Assembly (NCBI GenBank): GCA_964017145.1
Contig: OZ024849.1
Coordinates: 2,232,001 to 2,296,000, forward strand
Length of the DNA: 64,000 bases
Direction of reading: 5' to 3'
Origin: Agrocybe praecox
Taxonomy: Eukaryota > Basidiomycota > Agaricomycetes > Agaricales > Agrocybaceae
Both the position numbers and the translations under genes were made by a program. The notes beneath the pieces were generated by a model. It was given only the letters and a program-made list of their open reading frames with translations. It did not search any database and was not told the origin of the DNA. Below are positions 1-13,256 of this stretch, one piece after another; position 1 is the stretch's first letter; every line of letters starts with the position of its first letter.

Positions 1-149
1 CAATCCCCTATCTATTGATAGGCCAGGGGGTGAAATTTTCGACATATATACCCTTTAATGTTTGAACTACAAAAAAAACTATTTAAGTTCCAATTTATAA
101 AGTGTGCCAAGCGTGCCCCGCTTCTGCACGCCGGCACGCTCAATGCACG

Positions 150-1790
150 CTTGGCACGCTAAAAAACCAGTGCCCCTTCATTGGTTCCGTCGGTTACCCC
201 ACCATAGACCCTCTCCCGGATCCGATCTCCTCGACATCTCATCCCAGCGCAGTTCATGCACCAATCTTTGATGGCTATGTCAAGTCGTGCATGTATAAGA
301 TGTATGTATGGCGTCTCCTGCTTCGATCGAATCGTGACTTTACTCCGACTACGCTGGGCTAGGCTCTTCTCGTATGATTCTCCCTACCCTATCCTTTCCT
401 GTCGTCCCACTCCCCCTCTCCTCCTCCCTTTCCGACTAATCCTCTCTGCAACCTATCTTCCCGGTCCTGGTGCCGGTCCTGGTCAAATTGGTCTTGGTAC
501 TGGATGATTCTCGAATGTTTAACATTTAGAACCAGTACCAGCATTATCATTATTTCTCGCCTGGTTCTCATCCTCCTCCTCCTGCTGCTTCCATCGCTCA
601 ATGTAGCGCTCATGCTGGTGTTTCTCATGCATCTTCCAACTCTTGGGATACGATTTCTGAACTACTTCACGCGCCAACGTCGGCGAGAAGAGAAGTTGCA
701 GTTGGAGTTGCAGAATCATGGGAATTTAGCCGCTCGAGTGCTTGAAATTGGGTCCTTGGGATTGGGCTTGGGATTGGGGTGGTAGTGTCATGATCAAACT
801 GATGTTTGTGGCTTGATGTGCGAAATTCTCCATCCTCCATCGTCTATCATGCACTGCACTTATAATTACTTTATTGTATATTACGCGATGTTCTTCAACT
901 TATGATCGTCCCACAATTCCATCAGCGGTTTGAAAGCTCAATTTATTGACACTAGGCTTTTACTTGTCCACATCTGATAGTTGACACCCGTTCTCGCCAT
1001 TCAGTCGACCCTCTTTCTCTTCCTGCTGCTTTCTTCGTAGTTGCACAAACGTTCGTTAGATTATCACAAATATAATCATGCAGTTCATACCTGCTTTTCC
1101 AACCTGGTATTTGGCACTCGGCTTCATGAATCATGGCCGACCTTCTTCTTCTGTACTTTCAACCAACCAACAGTGATCTGTTGCATGCCTGCATGGCTGG
1201 TTTTTGTCGCTTAGCGCGGCGTTCGTCTCCCGGTGAACGAACGGTCCTCGAACTATTAAAACCTATATGGGGCCGTATGTGGACTCTGCTTATAACAAGC
1301 GGTCCGCAAGTAAGAGTCCTGAGCTTGAAGGTGCGTGTATGTGTATGTGCGGCCGCATTGATGTTATTCAGCTCAGCTCTGTCTGTTTGGAGGTCGTGCA
1401 TGAAGTCGTGCAAGTACGCAGTCCTGTGTTGTTGTATGTACGTGGCTCTACTCCATCGACATCAAGGGACATATTGAATCTCCTGCCTGCACCCGTCGCC
1501 TGCACCTGTCCTGATCCTTTTTCTATGTTCTGATTTCTGGGTTCTGTGTTATGTGCTGGGGTTTGCACTTGGTGCTGGCTGCAGTGCTGGGTGCTAGGCT
1601 CGTTCTGTTCACTGCATTCTGCCTCCTACATCACATATCGTTATTCCCCGTCCTTCCTAAATTTCCCTTCCTAGTACTTTATGTTACGGTATCTTGAATC
1701 CGACTACCTACATTGAGGATGATACTTCATCCCAGTGACGGTACTAAGGGTTCACAAGGCTTTATGATTCAATATGATTTATGGTCCGAA
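150..1790 (+). repeat. Dispersed repeat R1, copy 1
   Basis: Degenerate, apparently non-coding repeat. It shares an ordered series of blocks with 10690-12030 and 14468-16560. The blocks are a 'gtataagatgtat...gtctcctgcttcgatcga' stretch near 290-330, a 'gctaggctcttct' block, pyrimidine-rich 'cctgtcgtcccactccccctctcc', 'actggatgattctcgaatgtttaac', 'cgccaacgtcggcgagaag' near 676, 'gtactttcaaccaacc' near 1153, and a tail with 'cccagtgacggtact' near 1730. The block order is the same in all copies, so this is a real repeat family and not shared composition. No frame in it resembles a protein. The family is unidentified; a solo LTR or non-autonomous element is possible, but I could not define ends. 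Confidence 0.7.
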
Positions 1791-2944
1791 TCGAGTCGTA
1801 CAGCACGTCACTAGCCTCGAGCTCAAGCGATCAATTGATGGGAGGACATACGCGTTTTCTCGTTAATGCCATCACGGTGTTATGGATGTAAGTTCTTTGC
1901 TTAAAATTCATCTCGATGTATCTCGGTTAATTCATATTATTTCATATTCATCAATGGTCTAGATTCAGACTCATCCTTGATAATTCACGAACCAACGAAT
2001 GCTTCCAGTTTTGAAGAACTTACTACTAGCAGGCTCAGGCTAAGCATAAAAAGGTCGATATTTTGACTTGAGGGTTCTTAGTTCCGTGTTCTTTATACGT
2101 AGGATGCTTCGTTCAGGAGGAGAAAAAAATACAACTTATAGGATAATGACATTGATTACAGAACAGGGTTCAAAGTCAAAGTCTAGATCCAAGGCACATT
2201 GCAAAAACGATCATACAAAAGGGAAAGACTTGATGCATATGGGCGAAGCGAAGAGATGACGAAAGCGTGAAAAATATAGAGGAGACCGAGACCGAGACCG
2301 AGAGCAGAGCAGAGAGAATTTACACATGGCAGTTAGTATTATAAGCCTAAGATTCAAGAGCAATACAAAAGCGTACACAGAGAGAGAGAGAGAGAAAGGT
2401 AAACGTTAACAAGACTATATATACTATTATAAAAGGAAAGCAAAAGTACGACGAGAAACATTGCAAAAGGGCAGAGGCAAATTCGAAAGAATGTAGGAAA
2501 TAAAAAATCTAGATCGTATAGCAGAAACACATACACATACAAATTCAACCTCGTTCTAGGACATCGTTCCTTTGTTGGCCTTCAAGTTAATTCACCAGTG
2601 AAACTTGAAGAGGAACGAGTCAATAATTAGGGAAAGAGAAAGGTGGCAGACGGCGCGGCAATTATGGCAAAGGTGAATTTAGGGCCTTAACGAGTTTTCA
2701 CTACCATTCGAAATGTGTCAGGGTCGCTATTGAAGGAGTCATGAGCGTTGGCTACAGGTATGTATCATATACAATGGCGCTCATGAGCAAGCAAGCAAGC
2801 ACCCTCCTCGATAAAAATAGTGATGATGGTGTGAAACTTGAAGTTGAATGGTATGATTACGTTTCCGAACTCGAAGATGGGCTAGAAAGATTGGATCGTA
2901 AGAATCGTATGCGGCTGCCAATATATATATCTGAAACGATAATT
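1791..2944. other. Non-coding stretch with GA-rich microsatellites
   Basis: No gene is supported here. A purine-rich patch around 2280-2400 contains tandem 'gagacc' units followed by a run of (ga) repeats near 2381-2397. Short open frames on both strands look like chance. Confidence 0.5.
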
Positions 2945-3700
2945 CCATACCCAGTCAACCTTTCCTGGCCGTGTTTCTCCATAGGGTGCACTCCAGACGT
3001 CGATGTATCTATCGACTTCCTGGGGTACTGTCACAGTAACTATCGAGGTTGGTCCATTCATGGATCAAGCCAAAGTCAAGTGCGGAACGCGGAAAATGGT
3101 GCAAACCGTACGTGAGCGTCGCTAATGTTGATCAACAACGTGAATGGTGGGCACTTGACAGTGAAATCGGCAGTCCTGTCGGGTTGGCGATAGGTATTCG
3201 CATTCCGAATCCCGCTTGTACTCGAGCCTGCCGCAGGCGCATGGTCTGCTGGCTGGTGCGCCTGGGGCGATGTGGTAACCGTCGAGGCTAGAAACCTGCA
3301 TGTAGCAGAACCTAGACCAATGTCAAGGGCTTCGCGCAAAATGGTGCGAACCGTGCGTATACCATTGTCGTGCTTGAAGTCGCTGCAATAGTTCAGGACC
3401 GCGACGACAGCCTTGACAGAGAACTCGACGATCTTTGTCTGGTTGCGTTTGACGCGTTCCGACTACCGCTTCGGTTTAAAAACTCGGGCTTGTTGCAGGC
3501 GCGCGATTCGCAACGCGCCTGGGACGAAAAACGCCTCTTCCGTAAAGACGGAGGTGTGATGGGGTTCGAGGGCACCGTATGTGGTGCGTTCCCCCCCACC
3601 AGTCTGGCATGGTTGGGTGTATTGAAGGCTGCACCCGAGCCTGAGTGCGTTGGAGGTCGCACTCGAACCTCATCCCGTATGTCCACGGGGGATATCCGCC
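2945..3700 (-). repeat. Dispersed repeat R2, copy A
   Basis: About 0.75 kb, GC-richer than its surroundings, in the opposite orientation to the copies at 13940-14467 and 34365-35070. Shared landmarks on the complement include 'gacttgactttggcttgat'-like sequence near the 2945 side, 'acaagcccgagttttaaac', and 'ggttcgagtgcgacctcc' near 3660. Open frames of 80-120 codons exist on both strands, but none is conserved in frame among copies, so it is called non-coding. Family unknown. Confidence 0.7.
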
Positions 3701-4130
3701 ACGAATTGGATCGTAGTTAGAGGCAATTCGAGTGGACTCTAGGATCCTTGGGCCGGTGAATTGCTTTTCCATTGTCCCAAATCTTCCATCCACAACCTTG
3801 AGGGTCCTGGATTAGTTCGTCACTGATTCTCTGCCTAAAAGGACGAATCTATGAGTCAGAAATTCTCTTACCCAAAAGTCACAATCATACTTACACGCCA
3901 CTCAGGCAGCATTTGCGTACCTCTGAACACTATCAAGTCAACGCCATGTTTCACCGCTAGATTCGAGGGCAGGGAAGTTAAAGGTGACCGAGATCGATAC
4001 CAAAAATGAACTGGTTGAAGTTGGCGCTGTCAACTGAGCGGTCATTGGTGATTATTCAGACAATTCATGGTGTCGAAAATCGTTGATCATTGAGCGTGAA
4101 GGACCGACTTTCAGGTTGAACCAATGATTT
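3701..4130. other. Intergenic, nothing recognised
   Basis: No coding signal or repeat recognised between repeat R2 copy A and the duplicated block that starts near 4140. Confidence 0.4.
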
Positions 4131-4134
4131 AGAT

Positions 4135-5930
4135 TGAGGAATGAGAATGATCCGAGGCGGAGGCGGACAACAGTCGACGACGATGGCGATGGAGGCACGA
4201 CGACGCGCAGAGCGGCAGCAGCAGACAAAGGTGTCGGGACCATCTTCTCTCGCTCCCATCCCATTGGACAGAGCTCAAGTCCTTCCTCACGCGCCTCGGT
4301 GCCACATCGGGATTGGTGCTAGGAACGGTGATACTGAGACCGGCCTGAGCTTGCGCGAGGAGCGACTACGACGGTTCGTTCTTGTTCGGCTTTGTGAGGG
4401 GATGAAGTTGAGTTGAGCGGAGGAGTGCGTGGGTGAGTGCGTGAGTGCGTGGGTGGATTTGTACGATGAGTACGATGCGTGCGAAGAGATGGATGTCGCT
4501 GATGTGGAAGTGGACGATGACGAGATCGACGAAGCGGAAGAAGTGGACGAAGCGGATAAAGTGGAACTAGAAGACGAAGACTCTTAAGGCTGAGAGTGGG
4601 ATTATGCGTACGACGACAGCGACGACGAGAGCAGAGCGAGCGGGGGTTCCCTGCTGGTTGGTTTTTGGCTTGAGGTGGTTTTCGGTGTGGTTTTCGGTGC
4701 CGGCGAGGAGGAGGGGTGAGACGAGGAGGCAGAGGGAAAAGGAAAAGGAACAGGAACGACCGCGGACAGGTCAAAGTCAAAGTCTACTTTGACGCTGACA
4801 TCGTTTCGTTTGTGTTGCTGGTGATAGTGGTACTCTTTCCTTTTCCTTTTGCGTCGATGGTAGTTTTGGTTTTGATGGATCGAGAACCAAATCGAGGAGA
4901 AAAAAGCTGGGATCAGAATCACTATGCGCATGCGCATGCGCAGAGGCCAGAATCAATGTAAGCGTAGGGAGCAATTTGCGCGCGAGGGTATGACGAAGTC
5001 TGTGAGGTGATGTTGATGTTGATTTCCGTGATATCGTCGTCGTCGAGGATGATGTTGATGCAGATGCGGGGTACGCTGACATTTGCAGGTGCTGACGAAC
5101 GGGGGGGGGGGGGGGTGCGTTACTCTCCAGGAGGTAACTGTACGCGGCTCCGCTGCGTGTGGTGCTCGTGCTTGGGTAATACATAGGGTAAGCTGCGGGC
5201 TGTCTGTCTGTCGGCTATGCGGGTTGTATCGTGTCGGGCACGTTGTCTGGACTTGCTTTAATTGGATTCTGTGAGAGAAAGGCAACGACGTCCAGGCGGG
5301 AAGGGTGGGTCGAGGTCAACAGAACCCGAGAGGTTCTTGCAACTAGAAAGAAAGGAAAAGAAAGAATAAAATCAGATATACGCAGCACGACATGCATTTG
5401 GATCTGTACCTAGACCTGCGCATGCGCCCCTGGGAGAACAACAGCAGTCGATGGCGATGGCAATGGAGGCAAGATGTGCTGAGCCGCAAACAAAGGCGCT
5501 GGCTTCCTCTCCTGCGATTGCGCCATCCTCTCCCTCTCGCTCTCCTGCGACTCTCCACGCCCACGCCCACCCACACGATTCTGATTCGCGAGGGGAAGAG
5601 GGATAGCGATAGGTTTTGTAACGCCCAACCCGCCCACTCCCATGTTCCCTTTCCCGTTCCCATTCCATTGGACAGAGCCCGGGTCCTTCCTCACGTGCCT
5701 CTGCGTCGATACCGATGGGTCAACATTGGTGGTGATACCAGCCTGAGCATGCGCGAGGAGTAGCGATTTGTTCTTCGCGAGGGGTTGAGTGTAACTTTGA
5801 GCGCAGGAGTGCGTGTGGATGTGTGGATGTGCTCGTGCTGGCGCTGGTTCGTGGGTTGGTGGATTCGTACGATGAGGAGGGTTCGTTCAGAAACGTGACA
5901 CGTCTGGTTTGTGGAGTCACGGATTGTCAC
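4135..5930. repeat. Local direct duplication with poly-G tract
   Basis: Two related blocks, 4140-4490 and about 5405-5890, share 'acaacagtcgacgacgatgg'-like sequence, 'cattggacagagc', 'gtccttcctcacg', 'cctgagcttgcgcgaggag' and a (gtgcgtgg)n-rich tail ending in 'ttcgtacgatgag'. They lie about 1.3 kb apart in the same orientation. Between them are CG/GA-rich low-complexity sequence and an uninterrupted run of 15 G at 5101-5115. Long open frames (up to 153 codons) occur on both strands because of the biased composition, and none looks like a protein. Confidence 0.6.
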
Positions 5931-6867
5931 AAAGAACTTGGAAGTTTGAACACCGTCGACGCTCGCCGAATTCGAATTGGCTCATACCAAAGATAAGATA
6001 GATGCACAGCGGTACTGGTACCGCGCGAAATCACACCTCGGGGTGAAGATCATTGCGCACTGAACCCCCGTTTTCTCCTAGTAAATGCGAGTGTACAACC
6101 TTTGATTGATGCCAACGTACATCGCCATCTCGCCTGAAACATTGCACTTCGAATTCTCATGTACCGTTCCCGCCTCGCCTCGAGCACAATCAGGCTATCT
6201 GTATGCACAGCTTGCGAATTGTGGTATGTGTGGGTATCTATTCGTTGATTGGACAGGTATCGGAAACTCCTATGTCAGGTAGTAACATCCCTCAAGGTCT
6301 GGCTGAAGATCAAGCCCTGTCTGTTCATCGAGGCACCGAGTTCTAGCCGAGTTTGATATGATGGCTCAATATAGGTTACATATATTAGCGACTGCAGTAG
6401 AACATAACATATGTATACTAGTGAACTGTTCCGAAGTTCGGGATTTGAGTTGAGAAGTGACCTCAGATCTGTCTTAAGGATAAGACAATGATACGATGGT
6501 GCCGGGAATTAAGCATCTGAGATGGATGTCTTGAAGCTCCCAGAGAGGTCTTAATATTATAGGGCAATAACATCATGATGTCGAAGCGTATGGCACCTAA
6601 AAACATTGGAAATGACTCCAAAACTACGAGACTTGTCTCAGTTTCCGTGCTTGTGCTGAATCCTGATAACACCAGTTGGATGGTCAATCTCGTTTGAGAC
6701 TGGATTGTACCGATGTCACATGGCTCGCTCTCGAAGATCCGCAACGTGGATATCAGTGTACCATGACAACTTGATTCAAGCCCTCAGAATAGTCTGAATA
6801 GACGCCCGTAATAGTACTTAAAAGCAGCTACTACTTGACTCGGGGTATTACAGAACCACATTCCATT
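5931..6867. other. Upstream region of the membrane-protein gene
   Basis: No gene recognised in this 0.9 kb. It presumably contains the promoter of the gene starting at 6868. I see no clean TATA box close to that start, only AT-rich 'taatagtacttaaaag' about 50 bases upstream. Confidence 0.4.
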
Positions 6868-8160
6868 ATGTCTTCCCAGGACGATGGCACCTACCCCATA
6901 TCATTTCAAAAATCCCTTATTAGCGGTAACTTAAATTCAACATTGTTTTTTCAATTTCTTGGAGGTAAGTAACACCTTTATGGAACGTAACGTGGCTGAA
7001 CAACTATACATAGGGGCATATATTGGGTTTTATTTGATAACCTTTCAAATTTATTGTGGGGGCATGCTGCGTGGGGGAGGCATGAAATGCTAATCAATTT
7101 ACAGCACACAGGTCCGAGCCACGTCAACGAGTGGTTACTAGCATTCTCGCAGGACTGTTTGGTTGCACTCTTGGAATTTTGATTGCACAATGGGTTTATA
7201 CAGTCACTTGCTTTGCGGGAGCGGAGGCCAACACCAGATATGATATCTTTTACTTGACTGTTTTTAACCAGGCTACCCCCGCAGTATATATCACAACCAC
7301 AATATTCTCAGGATCAGGTCAGGTTTTTGCCGATGGTTTGCTGGTAAATATTGTATGAGCTGTATTACTTCATGTTGCTGACAAGAATCTTAGATATGGC
7401 GCTCCTGGCACCTCTTTCGTCACCAGAAAAACATCACACTTGCATTTCTGGGTATTTATATTGTTGAACTTGGTAATTACAGTGCCACTGTATATTCCAA
7501 ATTTTACATTGATATAGTTTTACAGTGATGATCATTACCACAACTGTCATGAATTTTCTCCTTGACCTAGACCCATTGCGCTATCTGACAGATCAATTTG
7601 GGCAGCACTACAACATCCTGTATGCAACTAGCCAGTGTGTGACAGCTGCAACAAGTATGATTGTGTCACTTGCAATTGGCATGAAAATATATTCCTCAAC
7701 AATCATAAATCACAAGGATCGAAGAAAATACATGCACATCGTTGAAATAACAATAGGGTCATCGGCCTTATACTCCTGCTCAACATTGACGACGGCAATT
7801 ACTGAGTTCGTCAATAGTGGCACCACGTTGTCGGTTTTTGAAGGATCTGTCCTCAATGCAGAAGCATACATCAATGTGATTATGTATATCACAACTGTAA
7901 GTTGATCATGAATCCCCTTCCGGAGGCTCTCTGATCACACTGAATCAATTTGATAGGCATTTGCACCAACCCTCATGGTCGTCCGTCTCGAATTGGCAAA
8001 GAAGAATTCAACTGAGGAGTTCTCAACCAATATGAGCTCAGAACCAAGTGATAACGTCGTTAGTGCCTTCGCAGATGTACCTCAAAATCCCAACAGCTCT
8101 GATATTCAAGACGTACCTCGTGACCCCACAAACATCCTAAATCCTACTGAAGAAGTCTAA
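6868..8160 (+). CDS. Seven-helix integral membrane protein (basidiomycete family, function unknown)
   Basis: Six-exon model: 6868-6964, 7014-7055, 7105-7343, 7394-7472, 7526-7896, 7957-8160. Introns are 49-60 bases and the joined length is 1032 bases, giving 343 residues. Exon 2 (42 bases) is easily missed; it supplies most of the first helix and keeps the frame. Seven hydrophobic segments lie near residues 27-46, 57-80, 100-127, 140-165, 182-207, 225-250 and 263-288. A 'FADGLLIWRSWHLF' motif created across the third intron is typical of a large family of basidiomycete membrane proteins, in which a DxLLxxRxW-type motif follows helix 3. The C-terminal ~55 residues are polar, Ser/Asn/Pro-rich and probably cytosolic. 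Sensor or receptor-like roles have been suggested for such proteins, but nothing here shows a ligand. The last intron carries a clear 'GTAAGT' donor. The gene stands alone between repeat-rich tracts. Confidence 0.8.
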
Positions 8161-10689
8161 GATATATGCAGTACGGGATATACCTGCAGTATTAACGCCT
8201 TTTTCTCAAATTTGGTATTACCCATAGCTTCTTCCTTGCCTCGGCGCCGTCCACAGTCCTTATCTTGCAATCATGTATATTCAATCACACCAATTCCAAC
8301 ACTTCTTCATATATAATATCAAGATTATCTCGAATTTTGATACCATAATTTAATACATGCTTCTACCTTTACTTGTAGCAATAGATTTGCCCATAAATTT
8401 ATCTAAAATTCCGCGCCAATTTGTCGCCACATCACGCCAGAGACAACATGAACATCGAGGGATGCAGAGACAAATTAAAATTTGAGACGAGGAGAGCAGA
8501 ATTTGAACGTTCAAGCAACATTGACGTTCGAGCGTACCATACAAGAGAGTTGAACCTAACCGTTACTTTGTTGACTCGCCGCGAGCAGGATGGGGCTGTC
8601 CATGGCTTGGAGGGGCTGCTATACGATAGCGGTAATAGTGGTCCAACGTTTAACGTCGAGCTTGTGTTCTCAGACGTTGAGAAGCCATGAGCACGAAAGG
8701 AGGCCGGAAAGTCGCGGTGGGTTCGCCGATTCCTTACCTATACCTTCCTACACCAGCAGACTAACTCCGAATACTCACCACACCCAAACCAACAAGAAAC
8801 CAAAGCTCCTTATTGACCGAGAAGAGAAGATTTCTACGCACAGGCTGAGTTAGTGATACATAGCATTACACCGGCAGTCTTCAGTGTACATCACGATTCG
8901 TTACAAATAAATACATACTCCTGAGTTATCCTCCTTCCTCCTCCTCCTTTGTCGAATGCTCAGCGCTCAATACTAGGGATGAAGATCAGCGAGCAAATCA
9001 TGATGACGCGGAACGCGGGCCCAAAACCTCAAACCGATTCAGATGGGTTGTTTGTGAAATTTTAGGTGGAAGTGGTGTACGTACACGCGAGTTTGGCTGA
9101 CAGCGTAAATGTCAGAGAAACCTATGGGAGGAAGTATCCAGTTTTGACTCGGAGGAACGTTATGATGTGGATGAATTAACCTCCTATAAAAATTTCATGG
9201 CAAGCGCCAGCTCAGCGCTCAGCGCGGTGAGTCGGTGAGGTGTTCCTTCGATCACATTGGTCACTGGTGTTAAAAACCGTCAATTTTTGTGCGTAAAAGA
9301 TTGACTTTCAGTACTTCAGTACTCAGCTTGCTGGGAGGTTCAGCCTGAACCAATGATTGGTAGGTAGTACATGACGGTACTACCATTGACCGTCTGGGAT
9401 CTAAAACGTCGTCGCTTTTTGCACCTGTGCTGGTGGAAAAAGAAAAGAAAAAACGAAAAGAGAACGAGTTGACATTGAAATTGAAACGTCGACGGCGGAA
9501 TGACTAGCGCTAGCTGGGCGTGCAGTGCGTATTCGTATTCCTCATTTGGACTGGACTGGGATAGCCGCATGCAGAGATGGATATGTAGCTCGATTGAAGG
9601 GATTCGAGAGGGAGCTCGGAGGGAATGGATGGATGGATTATGAAGCTTTGAAGCTTTGAAGAGGCAACTTGCTGGCCAACATACCTGTATTTCCGTCATC
9701 GTCATCGTCATTGTCAACCATTGACATCACCGTTCCCTCGATCGTCTGGCATGAAGGAGAAGAAAGGAAGAAAGCGAGGGGATAATAATCTAGATTCGGA
9801 AGAGGAGGAGAGCGCACAGACCAAAAAGAACCAGGGGTGGAAGTGCTAGTGAACGCTCGTCAGAGTGAGGAGGTTGATCGAAAATCGGCCCTGTACGCCC
9901 TCTCCTGCAGACCGGTTCATATTTTTGCTGTTTCTTCTCACATACGTTTCGCTTCCATTCCTTGCTTCCTCCTCTGCTACTATCCATCCTCTCATCCAAT
10001 CGATATTTTCGTATTCCGGCCAAGCCTAGATCCTCCGTCTTCCATCTTCTGTTCGGTTCGGTATGAAGAATGAAACTGAAACTGAGATCTTAATGGTGCC
10101 TTGGCTTGGAGGAAACAGACGACTTTGAGCAGCAGCTGGACAGATGGTAAGGAGGAAGAAGAGACGATAACGATGACAAGTCAATCCTCCATCTTCGGAG
10201 CAGCCAAAATTTGGCCCATCAAAATTCAACGATCGATCAAACCCAAATACTTCTTATCTCCGATAGGCCAGTCCGTGACTTGACTCGGACGTCCGCGTCA
10301 GACCCTGGGCCAACCAGCCCATCATTCATCTGCATCATTTCCCCCCATTCTCACCGAAGGGAAGTTGACTCTCATCCCTTCACGATGTACGAGCGAGGAG
10401 TGGGGCCCTGGGGTTCTGAGGGCATTGACAAAAATCCAAAGCAGGGTGTGGAAAGTGCACGTATTGGGATCCTCTCTTTTTGCGCCATTTACGCCCTTTC
10501 GATTCCTTTCCCCCTTCTTTTCTTCCCAGTACGTCCTTTCCTCCCTCCCTTTTCCCCCCTTCCTCTCTACGCCTCACCCACTCCATCTCCGCCATCCCGA
10601 CCCCAGCAGCGCCTACAATCCCACCCCGTAAAATCCCCCGTATCCCTTGACTCGCCCATCCTGTCACCGGTTCACCTCGTATGTGTTTA
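8161..10689. other. 2.5 kb without a convincing gene
   Basis: No protein-like frame with conserved features was recognised. The sequence includes low-complexity purine runs (9420-9470, 9755-9810) and pyrimidine runs (10500-10620). The motif 'aaaatttggcccatcaa' near 10205 recurs near 15112 next to R1 copy 3, so this side may also belong to the larger repeat context. Confidence 0.4.
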
Positions 10690-12030
10690 TAATACGAATA
10701 CGGGCATCAATTGATCTGATGAGCTTCGTTGGTTATCTCCATGTCCGTCGGTTACCTCACCGTACACCCTCGTCTGGATCCCCTCGACACCCCAGCACGG
10801 TTCATCTCATCATGCACTATCAATGTCTTGTGCATGTGTGCATGTATAAGATGTATCGCGTCTCCTGCTTTGATCGATTCGGGCTTTCACTCGGGCTAGG
10901 CTAGGCTAGGCTAGGCTCTTCTTCATCCTGTCGTCCCCCTCTTCCTCTCCGATTACTCCCTACAATGCTTCTTCCTGGTCCCGGTCCCAGTCTTGGTCTT
11001 GGTACTGGACGATTCTCGAATGTTGAACGTTAAATGTTAAACATTCAGAACCGTTACCCACATTATTTCTCGCTAAGCTCTGCCACTGCTTCTGTCGCTC
11101 AGCACTCAAGCTGGTGTTTCTCATCTTCCGACTTTCTGAATCCTATTTCTAAACTACTAGCTATGAACTAGTAGTTCTCGTGCCAACGTCGGCGAGAAGT
11201 TGGAGTTGATGGTGTAATCACGGGAAATCACTAGCTTGAGCGCTTGCGGACTTGGGCTTGGTTGAAGACGATTGTGATTGTGATTGTGATTGGGGTGGTG
11301 GTGGTGGTGTCACGAATCGAATCGAATCGATGCTCGTGGGTTGTACATAATGCTGTTATTTGGCGCTCGGCTCAGCGCTACGTCCAACACACCATCAATT
11401 ATTTCCTATCGTGATCCTCTCCCATTCGTCCGACTAACTCATCATGGCTGATCTTCTTCTGTACTTTCAACCAACCCTGACCGGGACCTGATGCATGTAT
11501 GCATGCGCATTTTTCGTCGCTTAGCGCTCGTCCTCGTTCTCGTCTCCCGGCCGGTGACCGGTCCTCGAACCAGCTATGAAAGTCTATGCATATGTATATA
11601 TGTGAACTCTGCCGATAACGATGACAAACAAGCAAGTGAGTAAGAGTCTTGAAGGTGCCCTGCATGCGTGCATATGTGCGGCTAGCACGTCGTTCAGCTC
11701 AGCTCAGTTCAGTCTGTAAGGCAGAAGCGCAGAAAATGCAGAAACATGGTAAAACATGCAGTAAAACACGCAAGCAGGTACGCATGCAGGATTCAGGAAC
11801 ACAGTCCTAACCTGTTGTATGTACATACGTGACCTCTACTCTATCGACATCACATAAAGGGACATGCATTGCATATGTACGTACCTACATACATATCTTG
11901 AATCAGACTAGATCACCTACTTCGAGAGTGATACTTCGAAAATCCCAGTGACGGTACTCTGGGTGTACCGGAATTCTATGATTTATCTTCCGTTCCGAAT
12001 CGACTGGACTGTATAAATATAACCAACGTT
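10690..12030 (+). repeat. Dispersed repeat R1, copy 2
   Basis: Same block order as copy 1: 'gtataagatgtatcgcgtctcc' near 10845, tandem 'gctag' units near 10893-10915, 'ctggacgattctcgaatgtt' near 11005, 'gccaacgtcggcgagaagtt' near 11188, 'gtactttcaaccaacc' near 11461, and 'atcccagtgacggtactct' near 11941. It also carries short tandem repeats, (attgtg)n near 11268 and (tcgaa)n near 11316. No coding frame is shared with the other copies. Confidence 0.7.
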
Positions 12031-13097
12031 GTGGCAGTGCACTCTGACCGACTGCCCAATCCGTAGTGTAGATTAGATTAGATCAGTTCGTGACAGCGCG
12101 ACGCATCCATAGCCGAATACATCACTCCTTGACTGCAACTGCCATCGTGTGAGGATGCTCGACGCGCTTCTGAGCCCAGCTACGTCATGAAGCTGCATCC
12201 TGGACTGCTCCAGCGTTGTTAGCCGCCAAGGTGGCTGTTCGCTGATTAGATTAGATTATAGGCCATCAGGTGTTCCACAAATTACATTTTGCGCTTACTT
12301 ACCGAATTCATCATCCCTGCTTCCTCCTCCACAATGTCGTGCAGTTCTGCCATCTCCAACGTTCGACTGTGAGTGGCTTAGTCAAGCTATTCGGGTCATA
12401 TACTGCATAGCATAGATAAGGACAACGCGCAGTATTTTGGATTTCGACATTAGTTCACTACGGTTCCCAGTTTCCTCGTGATCTTTGCTCTCATATTTGA
12501 AATATACTCTTAGGATTCTAGCGGGATCCGAGGTAGTGGAGTGAGAGACGGCGATGCATCATGGTAGAACTCAATCACACTTCTTTTCTACTAATTAGAA
12601 CAAAGATGGAATATGAAATATATATGTAGCTGATTTTTATCATCAAAAGGGCCGACCGCCATGGTTGGTGATAATCTATAGGTAAGTAGTACACTAGGGA
12701 GAGCCTATGCAAAGATGCAATTGAGCCGTGTGTGACTCAGGGAAGTCGGAAGATAATCGCGCAAGACACGACGCGAGGTGGAGTCTTCGGAAGTCATCAT
12801 AGCTCTAGAGAGGAATCTGAACAACAGATCACACGTTTTGTGAGCCGTGGGTGGATCCTTTAAACTTTTCATTTACGTTTTCCGCCACTATTCTGTGCCA
12901 ATCAAATTGCAGGCCAAAATGGCGGGTCCCAATAGAATATAGATATTAAACACGCTAAAGTATTGGGAAGCGGATAGAACATTAATTTTGATAGTGAAAC
13001 GTTTTGGGGACACGAAGTACGGCGCATGATCCCGACTTCTCGTGATCTTGGACTTGAACCGGAAAAGAAATCTCGGCATGTGACCCTCATACGAGAG
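12031..13097. other. Intergenic upstream of the small TATA-driven gene
   Basis: No gene recognised. 'gattagatta' repeats occur near 12070 and 12245. The final 250 bases are probably the promoter region of the gene at 13257. Confidence 0.4.
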
Positions 13098-13107
13098 TAT
13101 ATATAAA
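13098..13107 (+). promoter_or_regulatory. TATA box of the small gene at 13257
   Basis: 'tatatataaa' followed by a G-rich stretch. It lies about 55 bases upstream of a likely 5'-UTR intron donor ('gtgagt' at 13164). A transcript starting near 13130 would have a short leader, then the intron 13164-13237, then the ATG at 13257. Confidence 0.55.
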
Positions 13108-13256
13108 GGGGGTCGTTTGCGTCTCTAATCTTCAGAACCTACTCTCAAGGAACTTCTCTAGCAGTGAGTTACTCATATCTCTATCCTTCAAAATGTTCCT
13201 TTTCCTTACATTCCCTCCATATTTCTGTCACATTCAGTTACCTCTACCATAAAAAC

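Noticed and set aside
4319..5285. Overlapping Arg/Ser/Pro- and His-rich frames (110-153 codons)
   Set aside because: They arise from low-complexity CGA/GAC and CCT repeats, show no conserved domain, and are not maintained in frame in the duplicated block.
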